From Gordionus sp. m RMFG-2023 (lineage: Eukaryota > Nematomorpha > Gordioida > Chordodea > Parachordodidae), in NCBI RefSeq assembly GCF_954871325.1, contig NC_088777.1:27877366-27941365 (forward strand): a stretch of 64,000 bases of DNA, written 5' to 3'. The notes beneath the pieces were generated by a model. The model made no database searches. It was given only the letters and a program-made list of their open reading frames with translations, and was not told where the DNA came from. Of the stretch, positions 1 to 11,820 are shown one piece after another; position 1 is the stretch's first letter; every line of letters starts with the position of its first letter. The translations under genes and the position numbers were made by a program.

Positions 1-99
1 CGCTAAAAAATTAAATAATTACAAAAAATTAGCTATAGCTACCAAAAAAGATAGCGCGCTACAAGTAGCTCGCTACTTTAACAACTCTGCATCTTAGTC

Positions 100-930
100 A
101 GTCAGCAAGGCCGAACGAAATCATACCCAGCATGTAGAGTACCTTTTCCATTCCGAAAACTAATTGAAATGGAACTCGATAGATTGATTAAATCAGGAAT
201 ACTGAAGGAGATTGACCCAACAAAAATGCGTATGACGGGGGCTACTCCAACAGCAGGATTTGTGCGGATTTTAAGTTTACATTAAACCCTACAATACCAA
301 CTGTGGATATCTATTGGCCAAATTACAAGGGCGGTCGAAATTTACTGTCATAGATTTAAAAGATGCTTATTTGCAGCTGCCAATAAAATAGAGCTCAAAG
401 GAATGCCTAACTTGGGTATTATCGATATCAATATATGCCTTTTGGCCTTTCTAGTGCGTCAACTATTTTCCAACGATATATAGATAATCATTACAGAACT
501 GCCAAATGACCGGAGTATACCTGGATGATATTATCATAACGGGAAAAAATGATGTAGAACATTTGAACAATGTGAAAAAATGAAATTAAAACAGACTGGT
601 ATGAAGGCAAAATGGGCGACAATACGTTTTTTAAAAGAAATAGTTTCTTTTCTAGGATTTGTAATAGATGAAAATGGGGTGCATACAGGGAAAGTAAAAA
701 TAGTTACTATTCAAAGTATACTAACTCATAAAAATATATACCAATTGCGATCTTTTTTAGGACTTGTGAATTATCACGAGCTATTACTACATTTACATGA
801 TATAGCCGCTTCATTGCATATATTAACATGCATTAAAAGTGGGAACAAGATGTATTTAATAAAATAAAGCAGCTTTTGTCAGAAAATAAAACTTTAATTC
901 CTTATTCGGGAAACTTTACAATAAAGGTAA
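100..930 (+). pseudogene. Ty3/gypsy-type pol fossil (reverse transcriptase region)
   Basis: Recognisable blocks of a Ty3/gypsy reverse transcriptase lie in order on the + strand: the upstream IKSGILKEI-like region, a CADFK..LNP block, an IDLKDAYLQLP-like block, a PFGLSSAS..FQRYI block, the VYLDDIIITGKN catalytic block near 510-545, and a FLGF..D..G.H block followed by the QLRSFLGLVNY connection region (580-870). The family reading rests on this conserved block order. The element is broken by several disruptions and continues beyond the left edge of the window, so its ends and LTRs cannot be seen. It looks like an old fossil. Confidence 0.85.
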
Positions 931-1321
931 ATTTAATAGAAAATATAATAAACAAAGAAAAAATAAGTTATAAATTATCATAATTTAACCTTAAGTTTTA
1001 TCCCAAAAGAAATTGTGTATTTATTTTTTTTTGACTCATTCAAAAAGATAAAAATCAATTTTGTAAAAAAACGGAAGATTATTTTAAAAATAAATATATT
1101 TAGATCTTTTATAAAATAAATATACATTAAATAAAGATTTCACAAGTCGTTTTTGAAACTATAATATAAGAAAGGTAAATTTAATAGAAAATATAATAAA
1201 CAACTAAAAAATAAGTTATAAATTGTCATAATTTGATCTTAAGTTTTACCCAAAAAGAAATTGTGTATTTTTTAACTCATTCAATAAAAATTAATTTTGT
1301 AAAAAACGGAAGATTATTTTA
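923..1321. repeat. Direct duplication, two copies about 248 bp apart
   Basis: A segment beginning AAAGGTAAATTTAATAGAAA occurs at 923-1085 and again at 1171-1321, with only small differences. Both copies run through a GAAATTGTGTATTT stretch to an ACGGAAGATTATTTT stretch. No coding content. It lies just downstream of the gypsy fossil and may be a duplicated fragment of that element's flank. Confidence 0.7.
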
Positions 1322-2232
1322 AATTTTTTATAAATTTTTTATTTATTTTTCAGACAAAATATTTTTCTCTAGGATGGGATGGGTCTTTATTTAATTGTCA
1401 ACATGTTCCATAAATCATCATTAAGTTATGTATTTTTGTTTATTTTTAAATTCAAAATTTATTTTTTAAAAAGGGATATATTTAAAAATAATTTTTAATA
1501 TATATTATATCTTATGTATGTGTATGGTAATCTTTTTTATTTTTATTTAAACAGGATGTGATACTTAAAAAAATTATTAATTATTTTAGTAATGTAAACA
1601 CTTGTTGATATTTTGTAAGATATAAATTCTTAAATGCTAAATAATATTATAAGAATAAAGTCGTCATAGTTCTTATCCACAAAGATTTAAACCAATATTA
1701 CATCACAATTACACAAGATAAGAATAAGGGAATTTTAAATATTTTAATAGTTATTAATTTATAAATAAAATAAAATAATTTACAAAATAATTATCTAAAA
1801 GAATGACTAAAAGAATGACTAAAAAGGGGACTATAAAAATACTAAATATATATTAAATAATGAGGAGGAGTGCTAAAGAAAATTCATTCGCCCCCATATA
1901 GTTTTGAATATTATCACACGTCTGCCTTTCCTAAATGGTTAAAATATAATTTCAAATTATTCAGATACCTGCTAAATATATTATTTGAGGATACAGTATT
2001 CAATATCAAAAAATGTATAATAAGAATTTATTTGATCAAATAAAATGTGGAATAAGATAATGAAGTATATAATTTGTTTTGGCTAAAATGTTAATTTAAA
2101 TCGGCTAAATTAGAACCATTTAACAATACTAATTATAGCCTAAAATAACATTTAAAATTGAACTCGATATTAAGTATTAACGACTCAAATTGAAAGTATA
2201 AAGTAAAATAATTTTTTTGTTAATTAATAATA
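1322..2232. other. AT-rich interval, nothing recognised
   Basis: Very AT-rich sequence with short homopolymer and AT repeats. I see no sustained open frame, transposon terminus or RNA gene. Confidence 0.6.
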
Positions 2233-2690
2233 AAAACTAATTTGAAATATTCGTCCTCTAGTCGACTTTTCTATTCACGACTCAAGTTGGAAATCTAAAA
2301 ATACAGAATAAATCTCTTAATTAATTATAACTAATTTGAAATATTCGTCCTCTAGTCGACTCAAGTTGACTACTCAAGTTCATAGAACTATTTATCCTAT
2401 AGTCGACTCAAGTTGACTACTCAAGTCCTTAGAACTATTTGTTTTCTACTCAAGTATATAATTCGTATTCACGACTCATGGTACAAAATAAAAATAATTG
2501 TTTTGTTAATTAATAATAAAAAAAATAATTTGAAATATTCATCCTCTAATCGACTCTTGTTCACGCCTCGAGTCGATTTGAGTTCACGACCCAAGTTCAT
2601 AAATCAAAGTTTGGGTCGATTTCTTCGACCCAAAACTTGGCTCAGTTTTCAACTAAGTCGACTCGACTCAGTCGATTAACAACATTAGCA
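2233..2690. repeat. Interspersed short repeats built on a GTCGACTCAAG core
   Basis: Phrases containing AGTCGACTCAAGTTGACT, ACTACTCAAGT, TTTGAAATATTCGTCCTCT and TTCACGACTCAAGTT recur many times at irregular 60-110 bp spacing, in an otherwise AT-rich background. A similar ACTCGAGAGTCGACTCAAT stretch occurs alone at about 17790-17810. The 88-residue open frame at 2413-2679 simply runs through these repeats and is not taken as a gene. Confidence 0.6.
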
Positions 2691-2832
2691 AACCGCAATA
2701 TACTGTTTCTTCATATTTTTAGAATAGAAAGAAACATACATATTATAAATATTAACTTAATAGAAACTATAGAATAGAAATGAGTATTCTTTTAAAAAAT
2801 ATAATGATATAAAAAATCTATTTACACTAAAA

Positions 2833-3363
2833 ATGACTGTCAATACAACCATCACATTAATTAAAACGAGTTCAAATTTATCGATATTCGTCACGAATAC
2901 ATCATTTATTAGAACTAAAAAAGTAAAAACACAGTTAAATAGCATATATACATTTGCAACCAAGAGACAAATAACCTATTTAGATGAAACAGCGGGATTT
3001 GATCTGATACCTCATAAATTGGATGATTTCGAAACCTTAGAAAATCAAAATATCCAAAATATCGAATTTCTCGGGTCTTCCACTTATGAAGACCAACGAA
3101 CATTTGTGTCTAAGGATCTAATGAAATGCAAACAAGATGGAAAGTTATTTCTACTTGCAATGTGGTTCTTATCTATTGTTGGAATCGTGCTGCTAATATG
3201 TATATGTACAGTAAGGTTCCTCTTAAACACAATACATGCTTTTATATTTAAAAATTTTAATAAAATAAGTCACCTGTTTAATGATTATTTGTTTCTCAAG
3301 TATGCACCTGTTTATACACCACACCAAGCTTGGTTAATTGTATATGCTTCAATAGTATGTTAA
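2833..3363 (+). CDS. Orphan 176-residue protein with one predicted membrane helix
   Basis: I do not recognise this protein. It is one of the longest uninterrupted frames outside mobile elements and starts at an ATG directly after an in-frame stop. Residues 1-100 are polar, with an acidic stretch (DDFETLENQN) in the middle. Residues about 105-130 form one strongly hydrophobic segment (core WFLSIVGIVLLICICTV), compatible with a membrane anchor. The remaining ~45 residues are aromatic and basic. No N-terminal signal peptide is evident, so a type II or tail-proximal anchor is possible (inference). No neighbouring gene gives context and no promoter element is clear. In sequence this AT-rich, 176 open codons are unlikely by chance, but the frame could belong to an unknown element. 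The overlapping minus-strand frames are shadows. Confidence 0.5.
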   Translation: MTVNTTITLIKTSSNLSIFVTNTSFIRTKKVKTQLNSIYTFATKRQITYLDETAGFDLIPHKLDDFETLENQNIQNIEFLGSSTYEDQRTFVSKDLMKCKQDGKLFLLAMWFLSIVGIVLLICICTVRFLLNTIHAFIFKNFNKISHLFNDYLFLKYAPVYTPHQAWLIVYASIVC

Positions 3364-5835
3364 AGTAAGCACACTACTTTTTGGGAATAGTTTCTTATAT
3401 ACGCTGTTTGTTACTTGATTTATTTAAGGGCGGTAAAAGATCCCACAAAGCTTATTTTTAATATGTAAATTCCTATACATACCAAAACATTTGTGCATTT
3501 TCCGTTAATCATCCTTTTAAAAACCAACAAATTCATATCAAAAATTCAGGACAAATTCAAAATATTTTTAGAAACAATTTTAAACCTTAAGTAAACCCAT
3601 TCAATTAGGCACTCGCCCAAGTAACCTTCTAAATTACTCTGTTTCGACCTTTCCACTCAATTCATCATTTTATCATTCAGATTAACAATCACCTTAATGA
3701 TCTCAGGCTTCATAGGCCTATTATTGATTAGCTGAGCAACTAACAAATGGGAGGCTAATATACCAATTAGCACTCTTTACCATCAATCTTTAAAAAAAAA
3801 TTACACCATTAATTTTGTAATACCAAACCGATATATCAACCATCCACCTTTAGATTGCATTCAACTCCTTCAATCAGCTGATATACCTGCTGGTCATGAA
3901 TGGCTAGAATCACTCCCTAGCGTAACCTTGATAATCTCTATTAGACGAACAATTGAGAGTTGCCATTAGTTTACGACTAAGTTGTGACATCGTAAGCCAC
4001 ATACCATAAAATGCAAATCAATGTTGATTCAAAGGGTAGAGTCTCAATTGTATACATAGTCAAGGATGATACCAGCCAGCAATAAACCATGTAATAAATA
4101 GAGGTTTAACAATCACCCACATTCCAAAGCCTCTTGAGCCCACAAATCTATTTCAAGTAGATGGCCTAAGACCTAATGGGATGACAATCATACGTTAGGC
4201 CCTCGGAAAATCACTAATAAGAAACTAAACATGCATCTCTTTCTAACATCATTATCAATCCATTAACACAAGTAGAAATAAAATAGATTAACAAATACAA
4301 AATTTAATTCCTATTTACTCCAAAAATAACTTCCGCAAACGGCCATTTTTTGCCATTATTCTATAATTTTTTAAAAAATCTTGGCACTAAGGTTTTTTAC
4401 AAATGAAGATATTGAATTCTTATATATAAATAGACCTGTACCAATATTTTTGATAATACCGAAAACGCCACCGTTTAAGAAAGATCAAGCCGACGCGTCG
4501 CCAATATTCATAATGACGGTGAATGGCCGGCTCATACACTTTTTAAAAAAAATCTTCATATTTCATACATTTATCACAAATTTGCAATTCCAATGATGAT
4601 AATAACAATAATGTCACTCAAACGAGTACATAAAAATAAAATGTCCCAACCAGATCATATAGTAATTGGGATCGAAGCATATTTGGAAATAATAAAAATC
4701 TAATTATGATATGAAAAGAATTGAAAAACATTATTGCTAACTTTCAAACTATGATTCGGATCTCGTAAAGGAATTATTAATTTCTTTTACAAACCTAATG
4801 AAACAGTTTAATTTCTATTTTCACAAAAAGGACCAACAATGAATTTTATATTACTTTTCAGAAGTGAAATGGAAATGCATTTAATAATAAATCTGAATGA
4901 TAGCTCGAATTATCTCACTTAAGGGAATTATTTAGAAAAAACTTGCTTTAAGATTTCTTGTCTGCGATCTGCAAGTAAAAATATTTTAATTCATATAGCT
5001 TACTTTTTATTTCAAAAATCATCTAATTGTTGGCCACTCTTTTAGCCCTAAGATTTAGAAATCTAAAAATGTGACAATATATCTAATAGAACAAAATTAC
5101 ACATCGTGGTAATCTATTAATAAACATCTTATAAGCAAATGATGATATTGGATTAGTTATATAGATTGAAAAACAAGAGGGTATATCAGATTTTATCAAC
5201 AACAAGCACAAATTATACTCCTTTAAGTGATTCAAGAATTCCACTTAAAAAACGCCGTTCACAAGATATGGATGTTCTGAATTTATGGGGAGAAAATAGG
5301 ATCAAAAGAATTCTTCCATGCTAGCCAAAAAAAATCTTTCCTGTTTTTGCAACTAGCACACATAGTGAAGAGTTTTCTCAGCTAAGTTGACGTTGAATTC
5401 AAGGAGATTTCTTTGGAGAATTTAAATAAAATATTGTTTATATATGATATCTATAAAATAACAAAATTGAGTTTTATTTTCAATAAAGATCTAAAAATAG
5501 GTATTTTCCTAATGAATTTTATACTTTTAATTTAATTTAGCTTTTCCTAAAACAAATCAATTATTAATCTAAAAAGTAGCACACAACCGGCCGCAGATTA
5601 GATTTTTTAAACCTGCACGGCAGTTGACGGATTTGTCGGAGCACAGGTCTGTATGTCAAAATTGTTATGATAATTTTTAGATAAAATTATGGTTCCTTGG
5701 GTACACAATTATTAAATTGTATTTAATTTAATAGTGTTCTAATATCATAGTATTTATTTTAAATATTATGATAGAAATTTTTAATAAATATCATTATTAA
5801 TAAAGCTTGAAATAGTTATCTATTTCTAATATAAT
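3364..5835. other. Intergenic, with a C-biased 0.7-kb block at about 3600-4330
   Basis: Mostly AT-rich with no recognised element. The block 3600-4330 differs from its surroundings: it is richer in C on the + strand. It contains a frame open for 77 codons without an ATG (3736-3966, ending in TAG) that includes a PLDCIQLLQSADIPAGHEW-like stretch. I cannot name it; it may be a decayed gene or retroelement piece. The short open frame at 4381-4596 lacks an ATG and is not supported. Confidence 0.45.
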
Positions 5836-6398
5836 CGATCTTTAACCGAATTAAAAATAAGGTGTGTGTTCAAAACAAATATTTAAACTTGGAAGTGAGG
5901 AATAAGTCCAGCAAGCAACTATGTTACAAATGCAAACAAAGATTGAACATTATTGATTCGTGAGTATAAAAAAAGGAATTAATAATTTTAAAAATAATTA
6001 TTAGCAAAACTCTATTCTACGAAAAGCGGACGATCGCGAACGCATTAGAAATCAAGCCATTGATTGAAAAGGAGGATATTATTATGGATACTTCAAACCA
6101 TAAGGTCCAAGCTTTTTTTAAATATATATAATTTCTAGTCCCTAATCTATCTAAGAACATTTAATAAATTAGTACTTCATCACTCAATGCAAATGGTAAA
6201 TTCATTTGTTTATTAATTCATAGGCAAAATTTATTTATGCAATTTAAAAAAAAATAGAAAAAACCTGAAGGTAAGCCAAACCATCACACTTTCAAGAGTT
6301 GGGATGCCTTATTACGAGAGGATAATGCCATGGATGAAGATATTGTCTGCTTTGATAGGACAAAAGTTCAGCAATTTTACAAGGAGCCAGACTGGTAA
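5836..6398 (+). CDS. Spliced-looking gene fragment, function unknown
   Basis: Three exon-like open stretches read in one frame across two plausible introns. Exon A ends at 5959 and contains a CYKC pair. A GTGAGT donor at 5960 and TTAG acceptor at 6004 bound a 45-bp intron and keep the frame into exon B (6005-6104), which reads LFYEKRTIANALEIKPLIEK. A weak donor (GTCCAAG, 6105) and the TAG acceptor ending at 6257 lead in frame into exon C (6258-6398), which reads FKSWDALLRED and ends DW then TAA. The 5' start is not found. The coding-like segments are less AT-rich than their surroundings. I do not recognise the family. It could be a host gene with very short introns, or a decayed copy; the frame-preserving introns favour a real gene. 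Confidence 0.4.
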
Positions 6399-6649
6399 AC
6401 ACTTAATATATAATTTCAATAAAATTTAAATTTGAGAAACATTTCAAAATTAATATCACATTTTAAAGTTAATTAATATATAATTTGACATAACTTCGAA
6501 CTAATTTTGTAGATTAGCGAAAAGGAATATAGCCAAAATGTTTTCTATATCTTCATTTGATTTTTTTAGATAATTTTACAAGAGAGCCATTTTTAACAAA
6601 GGGTTAATGATATTGGAATAATACTAACAGTTAATCTCACTCCACTAGC

Positions 6650-6950
6650 TAGAGTCCTGTGTATTAATTATTTTCGGTCCGAGTCTAACTTAGAAATGTT
6701 ATAAATTTTCAGCCTGATCCTAGCCCAAAGTATTATTCATCAGGCCTAAGCCCTACCCCAATTTTAATTGGAGAAGATAAATGAGTAAAAAGTCATGAGT
6801 TATTTTATCTTTATAACAGATAAATTATTATTAATATTATTTTATAACATGAGTTTAGATCTTATTTTTAGTATTATTAATATATTTCATGCTCGGCCCA
6901 ATATATTTTTAAATTTTAGACGGGGCTGAGCTTTGGCCGATTTGCGGGTC
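6650..6950. mobile_element. Probable degenerate GGCC-rich MITE
   Basis: An AT-rich core is flanked by GC-richer ends: TAGAGTCCTGTG.. with GGTCCGAG on the left, and CTCGGCCC..GGCCGATTTGCGGGTCTT on the right. These resemble the ends of the better-preserved MITEs at 12133-12550 and 13485-13861. Boundaries and target duplication are not clear. Confidence 0.35.
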
Positions 6951-7859
6951 TTGATGCTATCAACAAATTTTTTATACAGATATCTTATATCTATATTTTT
7001 AAAAATAACGTGGTTCTTTTATAAATATAAATTAAATTTAGGGTATAATTTAGGTATAAATAACTTTATTGTATCAAGAAAATTTCACGGAATAATTTAT
7101 GAAAGATGGAAGTATTATATAAAGAGTTTTCCAATTAAAAAAGGAAAAGTCCCAATTAAAAAAGGAAAAGTGTTAATCATAAAAGAAAAAGATTTGATCA
7201 GAAAAGGAAAAGTACCAAAGGCTTAGAAAAAATCCGATCAAAAAAGTTAAAATGTCAAACAAAATAGGAACAAATTTTTTTCTTGTAATTTTTAAATTTT
7301 TAGTTTTTTTATTTTTCCTTCCTATATTTCCTAATTTTTTGTGATCTCTTTATAAGTCATTTTTAATCTTGGATTTTCTTATGTTTTCTCAATTTATTCT
7401 CCTTTTTGATAATTCTTTTTTTGTCATTTTAAAGATAATTTATTTATTTTCTTTGTTATTTTTCTTCACTTTTCTATTTTTATTTTTTAACAATTCTTTT
7501 TCTTTTTACATTATACATAACAATTTTTATTTTTAAATTTCACTTAATTTTTATCAATTTTTTTTAATTAATATTTTTTGCATATTAAATTATTTCATTA
7601 TAACTACGACTTATATAGTATAAAAAACAAATTATATTAATCAATAATGATTTCCTCTCTCCTACTTTTTGGAATATAGGTTTCTACATTTCCAAAATAA
7701 TTCTTTGCATTCTCCTTAGATATTCCTCTCTCACCATGCTCTATAAAACAAAAATTAGGATTTAGTATGACAAAATCTTCCATTGAAAGAATACATTTTC
7801 AATGGGATTATTATAAGAGTTGTATGATTATTAATTATTAATCTAAATTTTTGTTTTAC

Positions 7860-8458
7860 TATATATGTTAGCGTCAATGTGTTATTTTCGGCAATGTGTG
7901 TATTGCCTGATTTTTTTCGGAAATGTGTTATAGTGGGAAGTAGGGGGAATTTGTGATTTCGGCAATGTACATATTCCCTAAACATTACCTGGTTAAATCA
8001 GGCAATGTATTCAATTTTACAAATTTATTATTTATTTGAGATTAATTTATTAATTATTTGATATATAAATTTATTTTTATAATTTATAAATTTATTTTTA
8101 TAATTTATAAATTTATTTTTATAATTTATAATTTATAAATTTATTTTTATAATTTATAATTTATAAATTTATTTTTATAATTTATAAATTTATTTTTATA
8201 ATTTATAGATTGTTAGATATATTTTATAAATAATATTTTTAAGATTGTTAAGGTTTTTTGATCTTATAGTATTTTTTATTGGACGTTTAAAGTTTATTTA
8301 TCTTATAATATATTTTAAATATAGTTTATTGAGATTTATTATGTTATATGATTTTTTTTAATATGTTAAATTCACCCTGCGCACCAATATAACACATTGC
8401 CGAAATATAAAGCAGGCAAGAGGCAACGTACACAACACATTGACTCTAACATATACAC
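7860..8458. mobile_element. MITE with ~23-bp terminal inverted repeats
   Basis: The left end reads ATATATGTTAGCGTCAATG and the right end is its reverse complement with one change (CATTGACTCTAACATATA). Subterminal CGGCAATGTGT and TTGCCTG motifs are also inverted. No coding capacity; the 76-residue minus frame at 7755-7985 runs across the left end. The element sits inside a sequence whose uninterrupted version is at about 39020-39070, so it is a later insertion. Confidence 0.7.
8059..8210. repeat. AT-only tandem repeat, ~22-bp unit
   Basis: TTTATAAATTTATTTTTATAAT and shortened variants repeat about seven times. The array lies inside the MITE at 7860-8458. Confidence 0.85.
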
Positions 8459-8599
8459 ATCGTAATTGTAATGAAATAATATGATATGCAAAAAACATTA
8501 ACAAAAAAAAATATTTGGAAAATAAATAAATTATTTTTAATAATAGAATTATCAAAAATGAGAAGAAAAATAAATTGAAAAAAGATAAAAAAAATAAAG

Positions 8600-8880
8600 A
8601 TTTAACACCTTGAGACCACATTTTTTAATATTACCTCAGGTCTCTCTTTAATCATATTATACCATTCTTTTAAGATAAAGTGCAACCAAAATGTATATAA
8701 TTTAATAAATATTCTTCCTCTAATTTAATTGCTTACTTGCAAATGAACTTCCCTTGGGCAAATGATATTTTATTCAATTTTTGAAATGGGAGTATTTAGT
8801 ATGTCGCAGTTTTATTAGCATATTTATGATACTATCCATTTCTAACGCGTCAATTATTAGAGCCAAAAAATATTAACAAA
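8600..8880 (-). pseudogene. IS630/Tc1-like transposase remnant, N-terminal part
   Basis: The reverse complement aligns with the transposase start at 38080-38330: the ALIIDAL helix-turn-helix entry, KYSHFKN, the LPKGSS stretch and the LNY.H..LSLKR-like region are all recognisable. Several stops and frame changes interrupt it, and the catalytic domain is absent. Confidence 0.6.
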
Positions 8881-9311
8881 AAATTTTGCCAAAGAGAAAT
8901 AAAAATTAAGTGAAATCTAAAAATAAAAATACAAGGAGAAAAAATCAAAAAATTGTTAGGTAGGATTAAAAAAAGAAAAAGAATTGTTAAAAATTACATA
9001 AAAATAGAGAAATGAAGAAAAATGACAGAGAAAATAAATTATTTTTTAAAAAAAAGAGAGATCAAAAATGAGGAGATAAAAAGATTTAGGAAGATAAGAA
9101 AAATATAGATTAAAAATGTTCGCAAAAAGTTAGAAATAAAATGAGAAGGAAGAATAAAATAAACTAAAAATTTAAGAAAAATTGACACGAAAAAAATTTA
9201 TAATATTATTTTAAAAATAATTAAAAAATATGCTATTTTGAATGGGAATTCTCCTTTTTTGATTGACACTTATCCTTTTCTTTTGGGACTTTTTTTTGAT
9301 TGACACTTTAC

Positions 9312-10152
9312 TACCCTCATGTTTTTGCAGAGCCATAACCCTTTTAAAAGTTGAGGGTTCAAGGTAAAAAAAAATTGAAAATTTCTTAAAATTATAAATT
9401 TTATAAAAATATTTCATGAAAAATAAATAAAAAGAAGTGTTTTCTTGGAATCACTTTTCATTTTCTTAGCACAAAATATTTAGTTTTTTGGCTCCATTTT
9501 CAAGACAAATCTTTATTATCAATGACAATTTAATATGCCTTATATAAGCTTATCTTGTTTTTATATCAGTTTTAGAAAGTAAAATATTGTGACAAAAACA
9601 TAAAATCAAATAAATATAATAAAATCAGATTTTTATAGGTGTTCAATTTAAATTTATTTAAAATTTTCTTCCTTGAAACATAGTGTTGTTCAGATTACTT
9701 AAAATATTTCTATATTTTTTAATTTATTTGAAAATGAAATTATTTGACTTTCTAAAAATTGTTAAAATAATATATTATATTTATATATTGTTATCAATTT
9801 TTACAAATTAAATTATTTTATTTACAAACCAATTTAAAAATATAGGAATGTTTAAAATTAAATATGCAGAAAACAGTACATATTGTCAAATATGCGTGGA
9901 CATCTTATGGAAGTCGGTTTAATAAAAAATTTAAAATTAAAATATAAATTAATTTAAAATTTTTTGGCTAGTAAATTATGTTTATTAAATATATGGAGTA
10001 AAAAAAAATGGCAAAATAATTGTGTTCATTTATTAATATTGAGTTAATAATAACTCTCCAAACTCTGAACACTTTTTAAATTTTTTTATTTTTAAATCCA
10101 AACTATTTTTTTTGTTCCAAAAAGTATCAGTCAAAAAAGGAAAAATCTCGAT
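9312..10152. other. AT-rich interval with a truncated IS630-type end
   Basis: Mostly AT-rich sequence without genes. At 10119-10145 one subterminal unit (GTCAAAAAAGGAAAAATCTC) of the IS630/Tc1-like family appears, cut off where the next MITE begins. Confidence 0.5.
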
Positions 10153-10154
10153 TA

Positions 10155-10330
10155 GAGGTCTGCATTAGTTTCAAAAAATATAACCACCGGCCCACCCATT
10201 AGTCTACAATTCTTACCCGCCCGCCCATTAGTCTAAATTTTTTTACCCGCCTACCCATTATTTATAAAAAAATTTTAACCCAAGCCCGCTATTATTAAAT
10301 TTAATTATGGCAATTCTTTCAATATTTTAA
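10155..10330. mobile_element. Left end of a GGCC/CCGCC-type MITE
   Basis: It begins TTAGAGGTCTGCATTAG, the same start as the hAT-like MITEs further on, followed by repeated CCCGCCCRCCCATTAGTCTA units. I could not find a matching right end, so only a partial element is called. Confidence 0.4.
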
Positions 10331-11479
10331 GCATCTAATAAAAAAAAACTTTCAGCATTACATCTCTACAAAAAATTTTATAATTTAGGAAATTACTATA
10401 TTAAGCATAAAAAATATTTATTTTTAATTTACTTTTTACTCTTTTTGATTTTTTTTAATCAATTTTTCATCTTTTCTCTGTTTTTTTAATTTTATATATT
10501 AAAAGTTATCTTTTATTATATATCCCTTTTTAGCATTTAGAATAAAAAAATAATATATTTCTTATGGATTATCATTTCGATATTGCTATTTTATGGACTT
10601 TTATTTTTTCAAAAAAAAGCGTTTATTTAAATGAAAATCAAGTTTTGATTAAATTCACTTTTTAATACAAATTAATTTTCAAAATAGAATTCAATTGGCT
10701 TTAAAATAAAAATGAAAAGAATATACAGACTCGCAAAAATATCCATGTAATAATACAAATATTTGAGTTAATACAGTTTGTAAACAAAACGTATCCTACA
10801 GAGGATCAGACCACAATAGAACACTTAGAAATTTTGAAAATGGGAATTTCTATGAGATTATTGAATTATATAAAAAAATGATAAAACACTTATAAAAAGT
10901 TATTTTAAGAAGAACACATAGATAAGGAAAGCTGAAATTTTCCAATAAATCAAGTACAAGGAAAGAGATTTTCCAATAACTTTGTTGTCAAATACAATCG
11001 TAATAAAATTATAATTGATGTTCCAGGTAAAATAGGGAATTTAATATTAAAAAAATACCAAAAGATTTATTTTGCAAATATATTGCACACAAGACATCAG
11101 ATAATCCTGGCGAATTAAATAAAAGAATGGATGTTCTATCCATGTGAATATCAATCCAAAGCATCTCTCAAGGCACCAAAAAATAGGTGAAACAAGGGTG
11201 TGTGCACGTGAAAAGCCATTATAGATGGTTATACGATGAAGAGAGCTTACTCCCGATGTGCCCTACTGTATTAATAAATCTGTTGTAGCTAAATCTTGGA
11301 TTGAGAATCGGTGCTAAATTTTTAAAATTAAATCAGCTTCAATTTTTACAAAAATTTTTAAAATAATTGGGCAGCTCTCATTATAATTTCAAACTAAAAA
11401 ATTCGATATTTTATTAGCTAAGAAAATGATCGAAGATGCTAAGTTTTCTCTATCTTTTATAACCTTCACTTCCATTCAA
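10331..11479. other. AT-rich interval, no clear feature
   Basis: No sustained frame or repeat terminus. Short less AT-rich stretches around 10980-11260 could be decayed coding sequence, but no family is recognisable. Confidence 0.4.
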
Positions 11480-11820
11480 AATAAAGACATAAAACTGACT
11501 GGAAATTTGAATATATTCCTGATTTAAAGTTGCTGGATAGCATCTGGAATGAAATGCTAATAATAGAATATGTCGAACAAGGTAGATGTACAACGATGTA
11601 TGCAAATAGAACGCCCTTAAATTTGATTGACCTCTAAACTCTTGAAGTATTTCGTTCTCTTCTTCTTTATCATGCTGATCCCAAAACTAGTTGGGTCTTT
11701 AAAACGCATCCTATCCTTCTCTATAGGTCGTGGCTTAGGCCATATCAACGACAATTCTTTTTATCCAACATGTCCCTACGGATTTGAGAAATCTAAGTTA
11801 GTTATGGTCTGCCTCTAGGT
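11480..11820 (+). pseudogene. Coding-like remnant, unknown family
   Basis: Positions about 11490-11637 hold an open frame reading DWKFEYIPDLKLLDSIWNEM and ending at a TAA, without an ATG. Next to it, 11627-11818 holds a separate less AT-rich block with a 63-residue frame (WFGS-free; core LMLIPKLVGSLKRIL-like). The composition contrast with the AT-rich flanks suggests decayed genic or repeat-derived DNA. I cannot assign either piece to a family. Confidence 0.25.

Larger units (their letters stand above)
7126..9311. mobile_element. Mosaic of two decayed IS630/Tc1-like elements
   Basis: The left end carries degenerate subterminal units (AAAAAAGGAAAAGTCCCAAT type, 7130-7250). The right end carries the inverted version (CTCCTTTTTTGATTGACAC type, 9240-9311). 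The interior aligns with pieces of the better copy at 37181-39401. Segment 7800-8610 matches its 3' part in + orientation. Segment 8600-8880, read on the minus strand, matches its transposase N-terminus, and 8883-9311 matches an inverted-repeat arm. So a deleted + copy is joined to a truncated minus copy, and a MITE (7860-8458) interrupts the first. Confidence 0.65.

Noticed and set aside
4381-4596. 71-codon ORF
   Set aside because: Starts at TTG, has no family similarity and lies in unremarkable AT-rich sequence.
8358-8621. 87-codon minus-strand ORF
   Set aside because: It crosses the MITE end and the A-rich IS630-like arm; no protein character beyond phenylalanine/leucine runs.
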